This document shows, one piece after another, positions 29,820 to 34,696 of a stretch of DNA of 34,696 bases (positions are counted from its first letter, which is position 1; every line of letters begins with the position of its first letter). Location of the stretch: positions 1,001,870 through 1,036,565 of the forward strand of contig BFEA01000012.1 in the NCBI GenBank assembly GCA_003427395.1. The letters are read 5' to 3'. Made by a program: the position numbers and the translations under genes. Under the pieces are notes generated by a model. The model searched no databases, was not told the DNA's origin, and saw only the letters and a program-made list of their open reading frames with translations. The stretch comes from Chara braunii. Taxonomy: Eukaryota > Streptophyta > Charophyceae > Charales > Characeae.

Positions 29820-30540
29820 TAATTCAGTGGGCACCGTAAAAAAATTTGATTCAAATAAAGAAGGCAAATTAAATCGACTTAGCATTTCCCTGAGGTCTAC
29901 CCGTTCTATCCCAAATGACCTCATACGTGCGAGGCCACTGCCTCTATAAGCCCCATTCAGCCCCTTTTCGGGAGCCCGTCGGCCGCCCTAAGTGAAGGCA
30001 GGCTTGACGAGGCCTTCAGGGCCCTACTCTGGCCACCACGCAACTCAAGGAAATTCAGGCAGTTGCGCAGCGCCATTGGTTGAAAGAATCCAGGCCCTGG
30101 GCCGCCTGTGTGAATGTATGGAAAGTAGGCCCTGGGCTGGATACGGGTACTGGGCCAAACACAGGCCGAAGGCAGTTGGGTGCATGCAACCACCTCAGGC
30201 CCTGGGCCTGTTCTCGTTCGTGTTGGGCCTCAAGCTACCGGGGCCTAATGGAAGCTTCCTGGGACTGGACGCAGGCAGGCCACTTCGATATAGCAAAGGG
30301 CCTGCCTCCGCATTCCTCATTCGGGTGCTGGCTGCATGCTGCGCTATTTGTTGGCTGTCGCCTACGCTCTCACGGGCGAGCAGGGAAGGAGCACGCAGCC
30401 ATAGCCAAGCTGCGCTGCTGTAAGCTGGGCGAGGCGCAGGGTGGTCCTTGGGTGCAAGTGGCATCTGTGTGTTGGGGAAAGAGGTTGTGAGTGTAGCGGG
30501 GGACATACCTGGTGCTGGAAGCGTGCGACATTGGTCGCTG
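29820..30540. other. GC-rich, no supported gene
   Basis: Overlapping frames on both strands (29992-30423 and 30080-30490 plus, 30195-30506 minus) share the same GC-rich DNA and show no domain. GGCCCTGGGC-type motifs recur at about 30090-30210. Confidence 0.4.
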
Positions 30541-30830
30541 TATGCTCGTACTTCGGAAAGCTGTTGTCGTCAACATTCGGCATTGTAGTCTAGGCTAGAT
30601 AGGATCTGTCATCAGTAGTCTGGTCACCGATCGCCAGATAGGATATCAACATTGGTTCTTCATTGATGATGATGATGAGACATGGGCAGCATTATCAATT
30701 TTGAGCTCTTGGTGTCTTCTTATTTGGGGAAACTCGTGATGCAATTCTGTTGTTGGTTCGAGGTCACGACTATCTGGTCTTGTGAATATGATGTTGTTTG
30801 ATTGCTGAAGTTCGCTATTGCTCATCTTCC
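30541..30830 (-). repeat. Dispersed repeat, copy B (inverted partner of 9741-10031)
   Basis: The reverse complement aligns with 9741-10031 over its whole length. Here the ATC/GAT run at 30666-30679 replaces the shorter CATCATCACCATCA of copy A. The minus-strand frame at 30646-30906 covers it, but copy A is not open in the same frame, so coding is doubtful. Confidence 0.8.
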
Positions 30831-32085
30831 TTGCAATTTGGTATCGGAGTTGTGGTACGATTGCGCTCATCTGGCGCTTGTCTTCTGCCTTATGCAGTAC
30901 ATACATGCGGTCTGCTTGGCGAGTTTGGCCGTAAGTGGTGTGTAGTGAGGAGGGTGGAGACGTGGAGACCCAGGAGGTGAGGGATTGCCATAAAGGCTAT
31001 GTGGAGGTAATGTGGTCTAGACAGTGTGATGAGAACTATCTAATGTGCGATTGATGCTGAGGTGGAACGGCGAGATAATGCTGGTTGTGCCGATGCAGTG
31101 ACTGGTCATCGCAATCGCCATAAGGTCATCTGGTGAGATTATCTCTGTGGTTGGGGGCAGCTATTTGAGGTACGTTGCTCTTAACCTTATCTACCCTCTT
31201 CGACACTTCTTACCGTGAGGTTGTGTGTTCCTTCTTGAGAGTCCTCTCATTGTGAGGTGTCGAGTGCGCTCAACCTTGAGACTCGACAATATTCACGTGG
31301 AGCATCTGGGAGAAGATGGGCGGAGCTTTCTGAAGGGCCCTGGACGAAGCACTGGGTCACGGTCACCATGCCAACTCACCGGAAGTAGAGCACGCATGCT
31401 TTGCTGCTTGTCCTTTGTTTGGCTTGTTGCGCTGTTAGATGGGTACTGAAGGGCAGGCCAACCCTATGGGAGATGAGACCGGGCGTCTTTAAATAAGCAC
31501 CGGAAGGGGAACCATTGGCTGTGATCGTCATCCGGCTGCGACGTAAAAGAATTCCTGGAGTCACTTGGGGGCGGACGTTAAATTGCCTCTGGATCAGCCA
31601 GTGGTTGTAAGGTTCGCTACACGCGAGGATAATCCAGTGCAGGGCTGGCCAGCTCAGCAGATACTCGGGGCACAGGGGTGGGTCGGACCCACACCTTTAG
31701 ACACGCGACGCTCTCCTGATTGCTCAGGAACGCTGACGTCAAGTGATACTCAGGGGAACTAAGGGAGGGGTAAATTCCAGGTGATAAGTTCGAGAAAATT
31801 CCATGCTGTCCTATCCACACAAATTATTCTATTTTTATGTTTTGATTAGTTAGGTGTACAGCCATTGACATCTGACAAACAACATTAGTTAGAACTGCTT
31901 CTTGTTCATGATGCTTTTGTTTGCGAACTAGTCAAACTAAAAATAGTTTTATTTGTAGGAATCTGAGTTACCTGTTGACCCGAATGTAAAGTCTCCGAAA
32001 TAGCCACCAGTTAATTGGTCTGTGCACTACGCTGCGGTAGGCACCTAGAGTGCATTAGTGCACATTGTGTACAGGGCTGTAGCTT
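30831..32085. other. Upstream flank of the gag remnant; no gene recognised
   Basis: Contains no ORF with a domain. If the gag remnant still has its 5' LTR and primer-binding site they should lie here, but I found neither a duplicated LTR nor a clear tRNA-complementary TGG... site. AAAATAGTTTTATTTGTAG at about 31940-31958 looks like a splice acceptor by sequence only. Confidence 0.4.
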
Positions 32086-34512
32086 ATGAGCGACGAGGAG
32101 GACACTAGAGAGGACGACCGGAGGATATTGCGATCGGCTAGACGCCCAATTGCCCACTTGGCATTAGGACCAGAGGGCGACAGGTTTCTGTTCCGCCAGC
32201 TTAGGGAGAGGCAGCAGCAGCAGAGGAGGGCTAGAGCAACAGAGGCTAGCAGGGCACTTGTGAGTGAAGCCGAAGCTTCAGAAGCCATGGCCACCTCAGC
32301 ACAGCAGTCTACTCAGGCCGGTAGTTCAAGGTCTGTTGGGTCAACGGTCGCGCAGACCCAGAGTCACTCCACTGGCGTCATGGCGAGCCAGGCACTAGTG
32401 TTAACTTCCAATGAGATCGCCATACAACAAACAGCATTGCAGGAGGCACAGCTACATAAGGCGTTAGGAGATATAAAAGTGGAGAAAGAAAGAATGATTA
32501 GAAGAAGAGTTAGGATGCACCGGAGACAAGCGAACTTTAGTGAGTTAGAGGAGATGGACCTGACGCACGTGACTGATGAGGTGAGGATCGTTCGGTCCGT
32601 CCTGCTGAATGTAGTTGAGATGCAGGACCATCCGACAGCCATCCTTCAAGACATCCAGCAAAGTCTGGCCCTGTTGGTTGGGCAAGTGCAGGCTACGTCG
32701 CCAATGTCCGGGCCTGGTGCCTGGCCTGTTGCACATCCTCCTCCTTTTGTCCCACCGGTGACTAGAGTATCCCCATATGTAGCCCCATCATTGGTTGCGA
32801 TCGTTTCCCTGGGCATGCCGCTATCAGGAGGGATCACAGCAGGATCTAGTTTGCAGGTTCCGGTACAGACAGTGTTCATCCAATCTTTGTTGTAGGTTGC
32901 GGTCACCACGCAGCCTGCTGTCTCGCAGCCTGCACAGCCATAGGGTACAAAACCCATGCAGCCAGTGCAGCCACCTGTGTCACAGGGTCCACAGTCTAGA
33001 GTGATACAGGGACCGGGACAAACCCAGTGGGTGCCAAAGACGGCCATCGCCGCTCCCAAACCTTTCACAGGGGACAAGCGAGGCGAAGACCTCGACACGT
33101 GGTTGAAGGTTGTGCCAGTCTATGTTAGGTGTAAACTTACCTTGCCACACGAAGAAGTGCTTGTGGTTGCCTCCTACCTAGAGGGTAGTGCAGCAAGATG
33201 GTTGTGTGGTTTAGTGCAGCTCCAGGGGTATGATCATGACTTCCGCGCTTGGGCAGTCACCCAGAAATTGGATGACTTCCTTAAGCTAGTGGAGGAAAGG
33301 TGGCATGATCCTTAGGAGGCCCAAAGGGCCATTGACGCGATCCTGACACCGCACACGCGGCAGTTCAAGTCAGTAAGGGAAGCCACCGATGTTGTTGAGC
33401 GTCTGATCTGTGTCCCAGGGGTGCGCTATGACCCCCAGGTTCTACTCACCTCCTACCTGAGATGCTTCTCTTTGCCTCTCAGGACCCAGTTGGCTGGTGA
33501 GGCTAACATCAATATGCACAACTTTCCTTCGTTTACCAAGAAGGCCCTAGACCTTGAGGCGAAGATAGGGCATGGACATGCACCCACTACGGATGGTAGG
33601 AAGAAGACACTGCCTCCCAACTGGAAGGCGAAAGGCCGCATAATGTTTGTCGATAACGATGGTTCTACTATCGAGCTAGACGACAACTTCCAGGAGGGAG
33701 TAGGTTCAGAGGCGGGCAGCATAGAAGCTTCAGGGGGTGGAGTAGTCGCTGCTGTAACTCAGAAAGGTAAGGCGACCGGTAGACGCCATGGAGGTTCCCG
33801 GTCTAGGAGTCAAGTTGACCCCAATGCTCCTCCATGGGAGAAAGCGGGTCTCACAGAGGACGTGTGGAGAGATCGTTATTCACGACAGACCTGTGTTCAT
33901 TGTGGCCAATATAGCCATAACCAGTTCAAGTGCCGCAACAAGAAGGTGACCGATAAGATCCCGCCTACGATGGGGCAGGTGTTGGGATCCTCCCATCCCG
34001 TTGGTAGCAACGTGGCTAGTTCTTCTGGCAGTTTCTCCGGGAAACACGTCGGGCCAGTAGGAATAGTAGTTGTTCCTGCTAGGGTCGAGGTGGTGGAGAC
34101 ACCCTCACCATCTCGAGAGATGGCCCAAGCTATTGACTCCAGTGTCGTCCCGCAAACACGTTCAGACCCATCGAGCCTCTGTTCGATGAATGTTTTTGAG
34201 TCCGTAGAGGAGCTAGAGGTGGAGCGGTCTAGACCAGACCCGCTAGCTTCTTGGACGGCCCTAGTCAAAGCCCCTAAGGGTGAGATGTTCGTCAGCGAGG
34301 TTGTCATTGGCGGTCGCAAGGCCGGGGCCTATTATGACACTTGCTTGACTAGGAACTTTATTAGTCGCGCGTGCGTTGAGAGACTGCGCTTACAGAGGCA
34401 AGTGCAGCGCCTGAGTCGACCTGTGGAATCGACCTGTGCCAACAAACAGCGCATGGTAGTCAATGACTACCTCCAAAATGTGGAGCGTTGTTTCCCGTAC
34501 GCGAGAGGCGGT
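32086..34512 (+). pseudogene. Ty3/gypsy-like gag and protease start, three internal TAG stops, 3'-truncated
   Basis: One frame from the ATG at 32086 runs to a TAA at 34513, interrupted only by TAG at 32893, 32941 and 33313. Parts: a charged Gln/Arg helical N-terminus (RQLRERQQQQRRARA), a second helical region (LHKALGDIKVEKERMIRRRV), a Pro/Gln linker, a capsid-like region (PFTGDKRGEDLDTWL ... YLEGSAARWL ... RWHDP), a CCHC zinc knuckle at 33892-33933 (C-x2-C-x4-H-x4-C), and a retropepsin-like strand where YYDTCLTRNFIS replaces the usual DTG (34336-34344). Homology to a retroelement stops near 34512. Gag packages element RNA; this copy cannot make it. All three TAGs fit an original CAG Gln. Confidence 0.88.
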
Positions 34513-34622
34513 TAACGGAGACCCAAAATTTCAGTGTTTTTTTAATGCTATTTATAAAAAAACAGAAGGTCTTTTTAACAAAAAATTGCATCATTCCATA
34601 GAGTGCACACCATATTAACAAA
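34513..34622. other. AT-rich junction after the gag truncation
   Basis: The protease frame stops abruptly and AT-rich sequence without coding follows. The break marks either a deletion or an insertion boundary; the next part of a pol region is absent up to the window end. Confidence 0.5.
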
Positions 34623-34624
34623 CC

Positions 34625-34693
<69 letters not shown>
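34623..34693 (+). repeat. Duplicated CCATTA-poly(A) block
   Basis: CCATTA followed by about 30 A is present twice in tandem (34623-34657 and 34658-34693, period 35). This could be a tandem tail duplication or replication slippage. The window ends three bases later. Confidence 0.9.
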
Positions 34694-34694
<1 letters not shown>

Positions 34695-34696
34695 AG

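Noticed and set aside
29992-30490. Two overlapping plus-strand frames of about 140 codons.
   Set aside because: GC-rich DNA with open frames on both strands, no domain and no homology to anything else in the window.
32646-33098. Cys/Gly-rich minus-strand frame.
   Set aside because: It is antisense to the gag Pro/Gln linker; the Cys and Gly come from reading CAG/CCA codons backwards.

Overview
The window is eukaryotic nuclear DNA, most likely from a plant-lineage (streptophyte) genome. It is dominated by microsatellites, decayed mobile elements and tRNA-derived fragments, and I see no intact conserved housekeeping gene. A large, repeat-rich charophyte alga genome such as Chara would fit: the retroelement proteins look like ones I associate with that lineage. 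No search was possible, so the species is a guess. Nothing suggests a prokaryote: there are no operons or ribosome binding sites, and there are long dinucleotide and trinucleotide tracts, TA-flanked and 10-bp-TSD MITEs, and tRNA-like pol III boxes.

Layout. 1-5300: an AG microsatellite, small local repeats, a poly(A), then long noncoding DNA. 5311-6047: two small divergent ORFs; the minus-strand one has a related fragment at 15580-15744. 6395-7383: a tandem array of about 163-bp units carrying a foldback MITE (6561-6898). 8095-13580: an exceptional concentration of microsatellites (AAT, ACT, CAT, CT, CA, TTTA, CTT) around dispersed repeat fragments, with one ambiguous base at 11784. 13700-17180: tRNA-like fragments, palindromes, and a repeat family that reappears at 23.8-24.3 kb.

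17180-27164 is the main object: two head-to-tail copies of a Penelope-like retroelement (PLE). Copy 1 (17180-19777) is 5'-truncated and holds a dead reverse transcriptase (RT). Copy 2 (19778-27164) looks near full length. Its order is a leader with two hairpins, a 342-bp MITE, ORF1 (low-complexity Gly/Pro/Gln, coiled coil, basic/acidic tracts, SAP-like end), then ORF2 with a GIY-YIG endonuclease upstream of the RT. This permuted order matches the Chlamys/Naiad type of PLE rather than canonical Penelope, where GIY-YIG is C-terminal. ORF2 is split by a 1.37-kb insertion.

27165-32085 holds noncoding DNA, tRNA-like fragments, a 111-bp duplication and an inverted copy of the 9.7-kb repeat. 32086-34515 is a decayed Ty3/gypsy-like gag with a CCHC zinc knuckle, truncated inside its protease region, followed by a duplicated CCATTA-poly(A) block.

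A common thread is how the elements died. Five of the internal stops in otherwise open coding regions are TAG where CAG (Gln) is expected, one is a CGA-to-TGA change visible by comparing the two PLE copies, and one more TGA is compatible with the same change. That pattern fits deamination of methylated cytosine in CHG and CG contexts.
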